Translations under genes and position numbers: made by a program
Notes under the pieces: generated by a model
Database searches by the model: none
What the model was told of the DNA's origin: nothing
The model's input: the letters and a program-made list of their open reading frames with translations, nothing else
Assembly (NCBI RefSeq): GCF_000012325.1
Contig: NC_003910.7
Span: forward strand, 4,898,001-4,962,000
DNA length: 64,000 nucleotides
Direction of reading: 5' to 3'
DNA from: Colwellia psychrerythraea 34H
Lineage (GTDB): Bacteria > Pseudomonadota > Gammaproteobacteria > Enterobacterales > Alteromonadaceae
Shown: positions 8,295 through 16,945 of the stretch, one piece after another
Layout of the letters: each line of letters starts with the position of its first letter
How positions within the stretch are numbered: position 1 is the stretch's first letter

Positions 8295-9689
8295 ATGACA
8301 CGTCGATTTCGACTACTGCTTCCATTATTCTCAAGCCTGTTATTATTAGCTTGCAGTAGCACTTCACAAGTAGATGAAAAATTAAAAGACCTTCCTCTTC
8401 CCAAAAACTGGCAAGATAGCCAACAAGCCTTGGCCGTTGAACATAATTGGTTATCTGAACTTGATAACTTACAAGTTCATCAATTAGTAAAAAAGGCATT
8501 AGCGGCTAACCATCAATTTGCCATGCAAGCTTACACACTCGAAATAGCCGAACAGCAACTTATCATCTCGGGTAGCCAACTTTGGCCAGAGCTTGATCTA
8601 GCATTTCGTAGTGGCCGTAATAAAGACAATCAAACCGATAGTTATTCAAACAGTAACTCAGTTAACTTGAATTTAAGCTATGAAGTGGATATTTGGGGCA
8701 AGTTATCTGATGCCGATCGCATGACTAATTATAACTATCTCGCGCAAAAAGCCACTTTTGAGCAATACAAGCAGCAGCTTGTTGTCAACGTATTAACAAC
8801 TTGGTTTCGCGTGATTGAGGCAGAAAAATTGCTCGCCCTTTATCGCAGCAGAGTTGCAAATTCTCAGCAGAATTTAGCTATCATTGAAGCAGGCTATAAT
8901 TCAGGGTTAACCGCTGCACTTGATGTCTACTTAACACGTAACGATTTGAACAACGAGTTAACGAGAGTATCAGAGCAAGAAACAGAAAGAACCAAACTAA
9001 TTAGACAGCTTGAACGCTTGATTGGTGAATATCCGAAAGGCGAGCTTTTAGTCAATGCTAACTTACCTTTACTCACCACAGACATTCCTGTTGGCTTACC
9101 GTCAGAACTAATCAGCCGAAAGCCAGAATTAAAAGCCAGTTGGTATCAATTGTTATCGCAAGATGCCGGCTTAGCTTATGCGCATAAACAACGTTTTCCT
9201 AGCATTGTATTATCAGGTTCGATCGGTGACTCTACCGCAGACATTGGTGACTTACTCTCTGGTTCTTCATTGGCATGGTCACTACTGGGCAGTGTCTCAG
9301 CACCCATTTTTAATGCTGGGCGCCTGAAAGCAAATGAAGAAAAAGCCCGTATAGAACTCAAACAAGGTGAACAGTTGTACCTTGATACTTTATATAACGC
9401 TTTTAGTGATGTTGAAAATGCTATCACCACTGAAAAGAACTTAAAGAACAGTTATTACACCATGTTGGCCGCACAAGAAAATGCAAAAATCGCCTCCACA
9501 TTATCTTTCGAACAATACCAAAGTGGTTTAGTTACCTATACCACGGTGCTTGATGCGCAAAACCGTTCTTTTGAAGCACAATCGACACTGATAAAAATTA
9601 AAAACCAACTCATTGCCAATAGAATCAATTTACATCTTTCCTTGGGTGGCGACTTCACCACGCCGTCACTTGAAAATAAGGCCGAATAA
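8295..9689 (+). CDS. RND efflux outer-membrane lipoprotein (OprM/NodT family)
   Basis: A 464-residue TolC-family channel. Lipobox LLLLACSS gives acylated Cys 20. The two halves show the expected repeats, including VNLNLSYEVDIWGKL and LLGSVSAPIFNAGRLKANEEKA. It provides the outer-membrane exit duct for the adaptor and pump encoded immediately downstream (2-base gap to the adaptor). Finding the channel first in the operon is less usual than adaptor-pump-channel. The exported substrate cannot be told from sequence. Confidence 0.9.
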   Translation: MTRRFRLLLPLFSSLLLLACSSTSQVDEKLKDLPLPKNWQDSQQALAVEHNWLSELDNLQVHQLVKKALAANHQFAMQAYTLEIAEQQLIISGSQLWPELDLAFRSGRNKDNQTDSYSNSNSVNLNLSYEVDIWGKLSDADRMTNYNYLAQKATFEQYKQQLVVNVLTTWFRVIEAEKLLALYRSRVANSQQNLAIIEAGYNSGLTAALDVYLTRNDLNNELTRVSEQETERTKLIRQLERLIGEYPKGELLVNANLPLLTTDIPVGLPSELISRKPELKASWYQLLSQDAGLAYAHKQRFPSIVLSGSIGDSTADIGDLLSGSSLAWSLLGSVSAPIFNAGRLKANEEKARIELKQGEQLYLDTLYNAFSDVENAITTEKNLKNSYYTMLAAQENAKIASTLSFEQYQSGLVTYTTVLDAQNRSFEAQSTLIKIKNQLIANRINLHLSLGGDFTTPSLENKAE

Positions 9690-9691
9690 CC

Positions 9692-11020
9692 ATGTCTCTC
9701 ATCATTGAAAAGAAAATCCCTAACTATAGAAAAATATTATTGCCGGTCATTATTATCATTGCCACCTTAGTATTAATGATGGTTATTTTTAAAAACCCAC
9801 CAACAAGTAACCGTGGAACGCCTTCAAAAGCACCGCAAATGACAGTGGAAATCATCACACTTACACCTCAAACCTATCAAGTGATGGTACAAAGTTTTGG
9901 TACCGTCAAACCAAGAACTCAAAGTGTGCTTTTCGCCCAAGTTTCAGGACAAATTAATTACGTAAGTAAACAATTTAGAGCGGGTGGTTTTTTCGAGCAA
10001 GGTGACATATTAATCCAACTTGATGATAGAGATCATCGCGCTGAAGTTAACATTGCTCAAGCAAGTCTAATGTCAGCCAAACAAATTTTACAAGAAGAAG
10101 ACGCACGGGTAAAACAAGCCAAAGCAGACTGGAAAAGGCTTGGCAATGGTAAAGCGCCTAATGCATTAGTATTACGTCAACCACAATATGAATCGGCAAA
10201 AGCGCAAGTACTTTCTGCAGAAGCTCAGCTGGATAAAGTAAAATTATCGCTAGAACGGACAAGTATTGTTGCACCTTACGCCGGCCGTATATTAAAGAAA
10301 AATGTTGATATTGGTCAGGTGATTTCAAGTAATACCCAGTTAGCCGATATTTTTGCTGTTGATTATGTCGAGATTCGCCTACCGATAAAAAACAAAGACT
10401 TACCGCTAATGAAATTGCCTGAAGAGTACCGCAATGCTCATGAGCAGTCCGAAACTAGTCGTTCTAACAGTAATAATACTGATAACAATAACTCTATGAT
10501 TAGTAATGTTGTTATTTCGTCTGATCTGATGGGCGATCAAGTATGGCAGGGAAAGATTGTTCGTACTGAAAGCGCCATTGATGAAGTATCGCAGCAACTC
10601 TATGTCGTGGCACAAATTATTCGCCCATACGACGGCGAGTATAATCAAGGTGCGCAAATAAAAATGGGCCAATATGTGACTGCGGAAATTACCGGGCGAG
10701 AAGTCGACAATGCCTTAGTAATACCGAGCAGTGCCATTTATCAAGGCAGCTATGTGTATATAGTTGAAGACGGCTTATTGATGCGTAAAGAGATTAAATT
10801 AGGATGGCAAAACGGTACTGAGTCTATCGTCACGCAAGGATTAATCGCGGGTGACCAGTTAGTACTAACCTCATTAGGGCAAGTCAGTTCAGGCACACCG
10901 GTTGCCATTGCAGGTCGAACGCCTAGCAAAAAATCAAAAAGCCCTAAAGAGCGCCGTCAAAAATCAGAGCAAGTAGCCAAAAAATCAACCACAACACCTG
11001 TTACTAAGGTGAATAACTAA
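9692..11020 (+). CDS. RND efflux periplasmic adaptor (membrane fusion protein)
   Basis: A 442-residue adaptor with one N-terminal membrane anchor (ILLPVIIIIATLVLMMVIF). A lipoyl/hairpin region follows (GTVKPRTQSVLFAQVSGQI, and VAPYAGRILKKNVDIGQVI on the return strand), then the beta-barrel and membrane-proximal domains. A low-complexity Asn/Ser stretch near residues 255-268 and a Lys-rich C-terminal tail are additions to the family core. Its stop overlaps the start of the pump gene by one base (TAATG). Confidence 0.92.
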   Translation: MSLIIEKKIPNYRKILLPVIIIIATLVLMMVIFKNPPTSNRGTPSKAPQMTVEIITLTPQTYQVMVQSFGTVKPRTQSVLFAQVSGQINYVSKQFRAGGFFEQGDILIQLDDRDHRAEVNIAQASLMSAKQILQEEDARVKQAKADWKRLGNGKAPNALVLRQPQYESAKAQVLSAEAQLDKVKLSLERTSIVAPYAGRILKKNVDIGQVISSNTQLADIFAVDYVEIRLPIKNKDLPLMKLPEEYRNAHEQSETSRSNSNNTDNNNSMISNVVISSDLMGDQVWQGKIVRTESAIDEVSQQLYVVAQIIRPYDGEYNQGAQIKMGQYVTAEITGREVDNALVIPSSAIYQGSYVYIVEDGLLMRKEIKLGWQNGTESIVTQGLIAGDQLVLTSLGQVSSGTPVAIAGRTPSKKSKSPKERRQKSEQVAKKSTTTPVTKVNN

Positions 11021-14000
11021 TGATTGCTTGGTTCGCACGAAATCATGTTGCCGCCAACTTACTATTAATTACCATTTTAATAGCAGGTTTATTTAGTTTA
11101 TCTAATCGCATTCCGCTAGAAGTATTTCCCTCTTTTGCCACCGACCGCATTAACGTTAATGTGTCATTACGCGGCGCGACTCCAGAAGATGTAGAAAAAA
11201 GCATATCTATACGCATAGAAGAAGCAGTGCAAGATTTAGAAGGCGTTAAACAAATTGCTAGTAGATCACAAGAAGGCTCTTCAGCGGTCAATATCGAAGT
11301 TGAGTCAGGCTACGACCCTCGCGAGATGCTCGCCGATATAAAAAGCCGTGTTGACGAAATAAATACTTTTCCTGCTGATGCAGAAAAACCCGTAGTCTCT
11401 TTAGCGACACGTAAACGTGAAGTTATTGCCGTGACTATTGCCAGCATCTATAGCGAGAAAGAAACGCGTGAATTCGCTGAAAAAGTCAGAGATGATTTAT
11501 TAAAAATACCCGCGATTACCCAAGTGGAACTCAGTGGTGTGCGCGACTACGAAATATCGATTGAAGTACCTCAAGATAAATTACGTCAATATGATTTAAC
11601 CATAGCGAAAATATCTTCTGCTATTTCAGATTCAAGTACTGATATTTCTGCTGGTAATTTAAAAACCAAAGGTGGTGATATTCTGTTGCGCTCAAAAGGC
11701 CAAGCCTATCGCAAAGACGAGTTTGAAAAAATAGCCATTAAAACGAATGTTGATGGTTCTATCATTCGCCTAAGTGATATTGCCATCATCAAAGATGACT
11801 TTGAAGAAACCCCTGTTCGTACTCGTTTCAACGGTAAACAAGCCGCATTTATAGATGTTTATCGAATCGGTCAACAAAGCGCGATTGACGTTGCCGATGC
11901 CGTAAGAACCTATATTAATGATCAACAAAGTACATTGCCTGTAGGCGTTGAATTAAGTTTTTGGGATGACGATTCTCAAATCGTGAAAAATCGTATTTCG
12001 ACATTAACAACCAGTGCCTTACAAGGCGGTATCTTAGTACTAGCCTTATTAACCTTGTTCCTCAGACCCTCCATTGCCTTCTGGGTATTTATTGGCATTC
12101 CGATTTCTTTTATGGGCGCCTTTATTATGATGCCGGTGTTTGGTGTCACCTTAAATATCATGAGTTTGTTTGGCTTTATCTTGGTATTGGGTATTGTGGT
12201 CGATGATGCCATTGTCACCGGAGAAAATATTTATACTCATCTAAAAACGTCAGAATCAGGTGAAATGGCAGCCATTCGTGGCACCGAAGAAGTTGCCACA
12301 CCAGTAACTTTTGGTGTATTAACAACCGTAGCAGCATTTCTGCCACTGGCCTTTATTGAAGGTGCACGTGGCGCTTTATTTGCGCAAATTCCAGTGATCG
12401 TTATTCCGGTATTGATATTCTCTTTAATAGAATCAAAATTCGTTTTGCCTTCGCATTTAAAACACTTGAAACTACGTTCAGAAAAAGAAAAACAATCAAA
12501 GTTTAGTCAACTACAGCAATCATTCGCTGATGGTTTCGAGCAAGCGATAATCCGTTTTTACCAGCCCTTATTGAAACGTGCCATAAGCAACAAGACCACC
12601 ACCTTAGTTGGTTTTGTCGGCGTTTTCTTAGTTATTCTTGCCCTTATTATGAGTGGTTGGACTAAGTTTATATTCTTTCCGCGAATCCCTAGTGAAACCG
12701 TAAGAGCAACACTAACCCTACCTGCAGGTACACCATTTGAAGTAACCAATAAGTATATTATTAAAATGGCTGAAAAAGCAGATGAGCTGAAACAGAAATA
12801 TATTGAGCCATCAACTAACAGCAGTGTCATTATCAATATATTAGCAACCACCGGCGGTCGTGGCGGTGCTTCAAACTCCGGCAGTGTTCGTTTTGAAATA
12901 ACGCCACCAGAATCACGTGAACTTGCCATCTCCTCTAGTGAACTAGTTCGTGAATGGCGAAATTTAATTGGACCTATTCCAGGTTCGGAAAGTATTACCT
13001 TTAGAGCGGAGATTGGTCGTTCATCAGACCCCATTCATGTGCAGTTTAAAGCAAGTTCACTAGACACATTGAAAGAAATAACCGATAAAGTGAAATTACG
13101 ATTAGCCACCTACCCTACGGTATTTGATATTGCTGATAGTTTATCTAACGGTAAAGAAGAGCTGCAGATTGAGTTAACAGAACAAGGTAAAGCGTTAGGG
13201 TTAACCCGCGTTAGCATATCAAATCAAGTAAGACGTTCTTTCTTTGGCTCACAAGTACAACGTATCCAACGTGGTAGAGATGATGTACGCGTAATGGTTC
13301 GACTACCCATAGAGGAACGCCGCACTATGGCTGATTTAGAAGATATTCTTGTGGTCACTCCTTCAGGGGGCTCAGTACCACTATCTCATGTAGCCAAGCT
13401 TATCCCTGGTAAAAGTCCGTCGACCATTTCAAGAATTGATCGCTACCGCACAGCCAATGTAAGTGCAGATGTTGAAAAATCAAATACCAATATGACGGTG
13501 CTGCAAGCTGATTTAAAAAGCTATTTAGATGAGTTAATAGTGCAATATCCAGGCGTTAGCCACTCCCTTGAAGGCGAGGCGAAAGAGCAGCGTGAATCTT
13601 TTGGCTCGCTTGGTTGGGCACTGGGCTTTGTCTTCTTTATTATTTATGCGTTGTTAGCTATTCCTTTCAAGTCTTATATTCAACCAATCATCGTGATGAG
13701 CATAATTCCTTTTGGCATGATAGGTGCTGTTATTGGTCACTGGATTATGGGTATGGAATTAACCATCATGAGCTTACTAGGCATGTTGGCGCTAATCGGT
13801 GTAGTCGTGAATGACTCGCTAGTATTAGTAGATTTTATCAATAAAAAACGCAGCGAAGGCGGTGAGTTAATGGAAGCGGTGTTAACTGCAGGTGCGGCTA
13901 GATTTAGACCGGTAATGTTAACCAGTTTGACTACCTTTATTGGTTTAATGCCGTTGTTGTTTGAACAATCGACACAAGCACAGTTTTTAATCCCTATGGC

Positions 14001-14145
14001 AGTATCATTAGGTTTTGGTATTTTATTCGCCACTTTCATCACCTTGATACTAGTACCGGTCAATTATTTAATTGTTGAACGTTTAAAAAGCTTATTTTCA
14101 TCAGAGTCACCTATCGACCAACAAAATATCGCTGCACAAGCTTAG
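11020..14145 (+). CDS. RND efflux pump inner-membrane protein (AcrB-like, HAE1 type)
   Basis: A 1041-residue pump with twelve expected membrane segments in two homologous halves. The proton-relay acidic pair in TM4 reads GIVVDDAIVTGENI, and the matching second-half helix is GVVVNDSLVLVDFI. The N-terminus FARNHVAANLLLITILIAGL fits the family, and the length matches the usual ~1030. It works with the adjacent adaptor and channel to expel a substrate using proton flow. A small hairpin (14155-14181) follows the stop. Confidence 0.93.
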   Translation: MIAWFARNHVAANLLLITILIAGLFSLSNRIPLEVFPSFATDRINVNVSLRGATPEDVEKSISIRIEEAVQDLEGVKQIASRSQEGSSAVNIEVESGYDPREMLADIKSRVDEINTFPADAEKPVVSLATRKREVIAVTIASIYSEKETREFAEKVRDDLLKIPAITQVELSGVRDYEISIEVPQDKLRQYDLTIAKISSAISDSSTDISAGNLKTKGGDILLRSKGQAYRKDEFEKIAIKTNVDGSIIRLSDIAIIKDDFEETPVRTRFNGKQAAFIDVYRIGQQSAIDVADAVRTYINDQQSTLPVGVELSFWDDDSQIVKNRISTLTTSALQGGILVLALLTLFLRPSIAFWVFIGIPISFMGAFIMMPVFGVTLNIMSLFGFILVLGIVVDDAIVTGENIYTHLKTSESGEMAAIRGTEEVATPVTFGVLTTVAAFLPLAFIEGARGALFAQIPVIVIPVLIFSLIESKFVLPSHLKHLKLRSEKEKQSKFSQLQQSFADGFEQAIIRFYQPLLKRAISNKTTTLVGFVGVFLVILALIMSGWTKFIFFPRIPSETVRATLTLPAGTPFEVTNKYIIKMAEKADELKQKYIEPSTNSSVIINILATTGGRGGASNSGSVRFEITPPESRELAISSSELVREWRNLIGPIPGSESITFRAEIGRSSDPIHVQFKASSLDTLKEITDKVKLRLATYPTVFDIADSLSNGKEELQIELTEQGKALGLTRVSISNQVRRSFFGSQVQRIQRGRDDVRVMVRLPIEERRTMADLEDILVVTPSGGSVPLSHVAKLIPGKSPSTISRIDRYRTANVSADVEKSNTNMTVLQADLKSYLDELIVQYPGVSHSLEGEAKEQRESFGSLGWALGFVFFIIYALLAIPFKSYIQPIIVMSIIPFGMIGAVIGHWIMGMELTIMSLLGMLALIGVVVNDSLVLVDFINKKRSEGGELMEAVLTAGAARFRPVMLTSLTTFIGLMPLLFEQSTQAQFLIPMAVSLGFGILFATFITLILVPVNYLIVERLKSLFSSESPIDQQNIAAQA

Positions 14146-14154
14146 GTGGTAATC

Positions 14155-14181
14155 CCTGCTCTTCACTTATCCTTGAGCAGG
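14155..14181 (+). terminator. Weak hairpin after the RND operon
   Basis: CCTGCTC (14155-14161) pairs with GAGCAGG (14175-14181). No T-run follows, so it may be a stabilising 3' hairpin rather than an intrinsic terminator. Confidence 0.35.
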
Positions 14182-14290
14182 CTTATACGAAAAATTAGGT
14201 GGTAAATACGGATAAAGTTGCACTTTAGTTAAGCAATTTATGATTTTTCAAAATATTTACTAAAAAAGTAACATAAAACGCATTTTTTTC

Positions 14291-14330
14291 TTGTCAACAA
14301 GCAACGAAATGCAATACAATCGCCGCGCTG
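14291..14330 (+). promoter_or_regulatory. Promoter of the tRNA-His/tRNA-Pro operon
   Basis: TTGTCA at 14291-14296 and TACAAT at 14315-14320 are separated by 18 bases and match sigma-70 boxes. They are followed directly by a GC-rich discriminator, CGCCGCGCTG. A GC-rich discriminator is the hallmark of stable-RNA promoters under stringent control. The first tRNA starts about 50 bases further on. Confidence 0.65.
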
Positions 14331-14379
14331 TTAAAGAGCAGCACACATATTTCTATAATATGTATCAGTACACCTCAGT

Positions 14380-14456
14380 GGTGGCTATAGCTCAGTTGGT
14401 AGAGCCCCGGATTGTGATTCCGGTTGTCGAGGGTTCAAGTCCCTTTAGCCACCCCA
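14380..14456 (+). tRNA. tRNA-His (GTG)
   Basis: A complete 77-base cloverleaf including the extra 5' G(-1) found only in tRNA-His. The acceptor GGTGGCTA pairs with TAGCCACC. The anticodon arm is CCGGA-TTGTGAT-TCCGG with anticodon GTG, the T arm carries GGTTCAAGT, and CCA is encoded. It closely resembles the E. coli hisR product. It is followed 47 bases later by tRNA-Pro. Confidence 0.97.
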
Positions 14457-14686
14457 TTTTCTCCTCCCCAAGGAGTTAAAAAATAGAAGTACGAAAAGAT
14501 AATCGGTGATTAGCGCAGCTTGGTAGCGCACTTGGTTTGGGTCCAAGGGGTCGCAAGTTCGAATCTTGCATCACCGACCACTTTTAAATATCCTCTTCTG
14601 AAAACACACATAACAAATTTACAACTCATAAACTGCTCCCCCGTGCATACCCTGTATTCAGGGAAATCTATAACGATCATATTACT
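14409..14686 (+). repeat. Direct repeat, copy 1 (tRNA block)
   Basis: From the anticodon stem of tRNA-His through tRNA-Pro and about 105 bases beyond, this segment recurs at 15877-16151 with only scattered changes. The tRNA-Pro part is identical. The spacer between the tRNAs differs most. Confidence 0.92.
14504..14580 (+). tRNA. tRNA-Pro (TGG), first copy
   Basis: A 77-base tRNA with acceptor CGGTGAT/ATCACCG, anticodon arm CTTGG-TTTGGGT-CCAAG (anticodon TGG), T loop TTCGAAT and encoded CCA. It is identical to the second copy at 15971. It is co-transcribed with tRNA-His from the promoter at 14291. Confidence 0.97.
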
Positions 14687-14923
14687 TTCATCTCCAATAA
14701 ATATCTTAATAAACATCTCATTACCTGGCTTGTAGAGATTTCCAAGGGGCTTTATTTGATTCCTCTTGGCTAAACTATTATCATCTGAACTTATTGGGTG
14801 AGATCTTTCGTCCTCTTGCTAGCTAATAATAATAAAAATAAGGCTCTCCAATAGCATAACCAGCTAGCCTATCTAGCTAAGTGATAATAATACTGAGAAA
14901 AATAATTTTAAAAGGAATACAAA

Positions 14924-15451
14924 ATGAAATCTCTTAAGAACATAGTATTAAAAAGTATTTTGGCTGCTTCGCTTGCCGTTTCAGCAACGCAAGCAAGCGC
15001 TGACGGATTCTATATTGGCGCAGGTATTTATAGCCCTGAAACTGAATATGAAGCGATACAAGATAGTGATACTACGCCAGCATTTTTTGTGGGTTATCAG
15101 TTTATTGATACCAACATTTTTATGTTCTCTGCCGAGCTCGGTTATTACGATTTGGGCAGTGTTGGCAATAATGGTGCGAAGATTGACTCCGATGCATTAA
15201 GCTTATCTGCTGTCGCATATTTACCGATTGGTCCTATTTTTGAAGTTTATGCCAAAGCGGGTGTAGCACAAACTAATATAGATTACTCTGTTGACGGTAC
15301 CACTACTGATTTAGGTGGTACTGAAGGTTTCGGTGGTATCGGTGCCTCGCTTGATATTCTTGATACTTTTGATTTTTATGTTGAATATTTAGTTTTTGAT
15401 ACTGAAGTTAAAACTGAATCTCTGGGTGTGGGTGTTCGTTTCGACTTCTAA
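14924..15451 (+). CDS. Small outer-membrane beta-barrel protein
   Basis: A 175-residue protein with a signal peptide (SILAASLAVSATQASA, cleavage before DGFYIGAG), alternating hydrophobic strands and a C-terminal aromatic residue (GVGVRFDF), as recognised by the outer-membrane assembly machinery. The pattern is that of an eight-stranded OmpA/OmpW-like barrel without a peptidoglycan domain. The upstream AAAAGGAATACAAA gives a good ribosome site. It lies between the two copies of the duplicated tRNA block. Function unknown. Confidence 0.75.
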   Translation: MKSLKNIVLKSILAASLAVSATQASADGFYIGAGIYSPETEYEAIQDSDTTPAFFVGYQFIDTNIFMFSAELGYYDLGSVGNNGAKIDSDALSLSAVAYLPIGPIFEVYAKAGVAQTNIDYSVDGTTTDLGGTEGFGGIGASLDILDTFDFYVEYLVFDTEVKTESLGVGVRFDF

Positions 15452-15476
15452 ACCACAGTAGTACTATTGATTTTTT

Positions 15477-15509
15477 AGTAAAGTGGCAGAAATTCTCGGC
15501 CATTTTACT
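15477..15509 (+). terminator. Hairpin after the beta-barrel gene
   Basis: AGTAAAGTGGC (15477-15487) pairs with GCCATTTTACT (15499-15509), eleven pairs with one G-T. TCCTTTATTATTTT follows. Position 25 bases past the stop supports terminator function. Confidence 0.6.
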
Positions 15510-15874
15510 TCCTTTATTATTTTCTTCCTATGGTGTTCTACCATCTAAATTACTAAGTACTCTGATCACGTTATACCATGTTTGATAAATATCTATCTCT
15601 ACTTGTAAATGGTTTTTCGATCTTGAGGAAGTTTTTAGTCACTTTCGTTTCAATGTACTAAATCACGTTCAATTATTCCATTTCGACAAGGCCGTTGTTT
15701 AGCGCTAAATGTTACTGAAAAGTACCCATATTAAGCGTTTGGCAGTTAATTTTAAAAATTTATATAAACAATTAAAAATATACTATGTGTGTATTATGTG
15801 AGTTTGCAAAGCTAATAAATCATGACTAAATACAAGTTATGGTAAGAGCATATACGTTATTCCCATAACTACAA
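15510..15874. other. AT-rich non-coding stretch
   Basis: I see no convincing gene, repeat or tRNA here. It separates the beta-barrel gene from the second tRNA block. It may contain the promoter for the second tRNA-Pro, but no box pair stands out. Confidence 0.4.
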
Positions 15875-15924
15875 CAGGATTGTGATTCCGATTGTCGAGG
15901 GTTCAAGTCCCTTTAGCCACCCCA
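15875..15924 (+). pseudogene. Truncated tRNA-His remnant
   Basis: This matches only the 3' part of the tRNA-His at 14380, from the anticodon stem to CCA. The acceptor 5' strand and D arm are missing. A G-to-A change makes the 3' anticodon stem TCCGA instead of TCCGG, which weakens pairing. It cannot fold into a tRNA. Confidence 0.9.
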
Positions 15925-16151
15925 TTTTTAACTCTCCATAAGTTAAAAAATAGAAGTACGAAAAGATAATCGGTGATTAGCGCAGCTTGGTAGCGCACTT
16001 GGTTTGGGTCCAAGGGGTCGCAAGTTCGAATCTTGCATCACCGACCACTTTTAAATATCCTCCTCTGAAAACACACATAACAATTTTACAACTCATAAAC
16101 TGCTCCCGTGCATACCCTGTATTCAGGGAAATCTATAACGATCATATTACT
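15877..16151 (+). repeat. Direct repeat, copy 2 (tRNA block)
   Basis: Second copy of 14409-14686. Differences are concentrated in the inter-tRNA spacer, with a few single-base changes and indels after tRNA-Pro. The left boundary falls inside the tRNA-His anticodon stem. Confidence 0.92.
15971..16047 (+). tRNA. tRNA-Pro (TGG), second copy
   Basis: Base-for-base identical to 14504-14580, with a full cloverleaf and encoded CCA. Identity against a diverged flank suggests either a recent duplication with relaxed flanks or continued selection or gene conversion. Expression depends on a promoter upstream that I cannot identify with confidence. Confidence 0.95.
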
Positions 16152-16298
16152 ATCTAACTACTGTAGTGAGTCTCTTGAAACTCAACCCCTATGTTTATCT
16201 TTTACATGAGTTGCTGACTCAAGCAACTTGGCAACAACTGGTTAAAAAAAACTCACCTCCTATACTTTAGATGAACCAAATATAATGTGGAGGTTCCT

Positions 16299-16778
16299 AT
16301 GACTATTTCTACCCGACTCGACTCCTACTTAACCGCACAGAATATATCTTTTCAGGCCATTGAACATGACCACAGTGCAAGCTCTTTTGATAGTGCTATT
16401 ACGGCGAAGATTCCCCTGAACCAAATAGCCAAAGCTGTCATTTTAAAAGACCATGAAGATAGAAAATTAATGGCAGTATTACCTGCTAAAAATAAAATAA
16501 GCTTATCTGTAATTAATGATGAGCTATTCGGCAGTTACAAGTTACTTAAAGAAAAAGAAGTCTATCGCATGTTTAGTGACTGTGAGCATGGGGCTATTCC
16601 GCCCGTAGGTGAGGCTTTCAATATGCAAATGATATGCGACGAGCTATTAGACCAATTAGATTATGTTTATATTGAAGCTGGTGATCATCGAAAGTTATTA
16701 CGTATTAACAATGAAGATTTTAAAATCATGACTGCAAATAGTAAACATTTGCGTTTTAGTAATGAAGTTTTTCATTAA
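16299..16778 (+). CDS. YbaK/ProX-type aminoacyl-tRNA deacylase domain protein
   Basis: A 159-residue single-domain protein. ATG 16299 has GGAGG five bases upstream; the in-frame GTG at 16287 lies in front of that site and is rejected. The sequence shows a histidine-rich N-terminal segment, NQIAKAVILKDH with the family's conserved lysine, MAVLPAKNKISL and GAIPPVGEAF. Members of the YbaK/prolyl-tRNA-synthetase-associated family hydrolyse mischarged tRNAs (Cys-tRNA-Pro, Ala-tRNA-Pro and others). It lies 250 bases from tRNA-Pro, which may be coincidence. Substrate cannot be fixed from sequence. Confidence 0.8.
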   Translation: MTISTRLDSYLTAQNISFQAIEHDHSASSFDSAITAKIPLNQIAKAVILKDHEDRKLMAVLPAKNKISLSVINDELFGSYKLLKEKEVYRMFSDCEHGAIPPVGEAFNMQMICDELLDQLDYVYIEAGDHRKLLRINNEDFKIMTANSKHLRFSNEVFH

Positions 16779-16945
16779 TGGTGATGATCTATGTCTTCTG
16801 ATTCTGCGCCACAGCGTTGCTTCTAACTTGGTGAGTACTGATGTATCGCCTAAGATGAGTACAGGAGCAACTACTGCAGAAGGATAGATTAGTGAACGGT
16901 AACTAACAAAATCAGTTACAGGCTCAACAAACTCTTAATCATCAA

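Noticed and set aside
12558..13034. A 158-codon minus-strand frame inside the RND pump gene
   Set aside because: It is a shadow of the pump gene in another frame, with no ribosome site or family resemblance.
14291..14479. A 62-codon reading frame over the tRNA-His region
   Set aside because: It runs through the tRNA promoter and the whole tRNA-His gene, so it is not coding.
14409..16151. The tRNA duplication as a phage or island attachment site
   Set aside because: There is no integrase gene, and the repeat spans far more than a tRNA 3' end. Segmental duplication explains it better.
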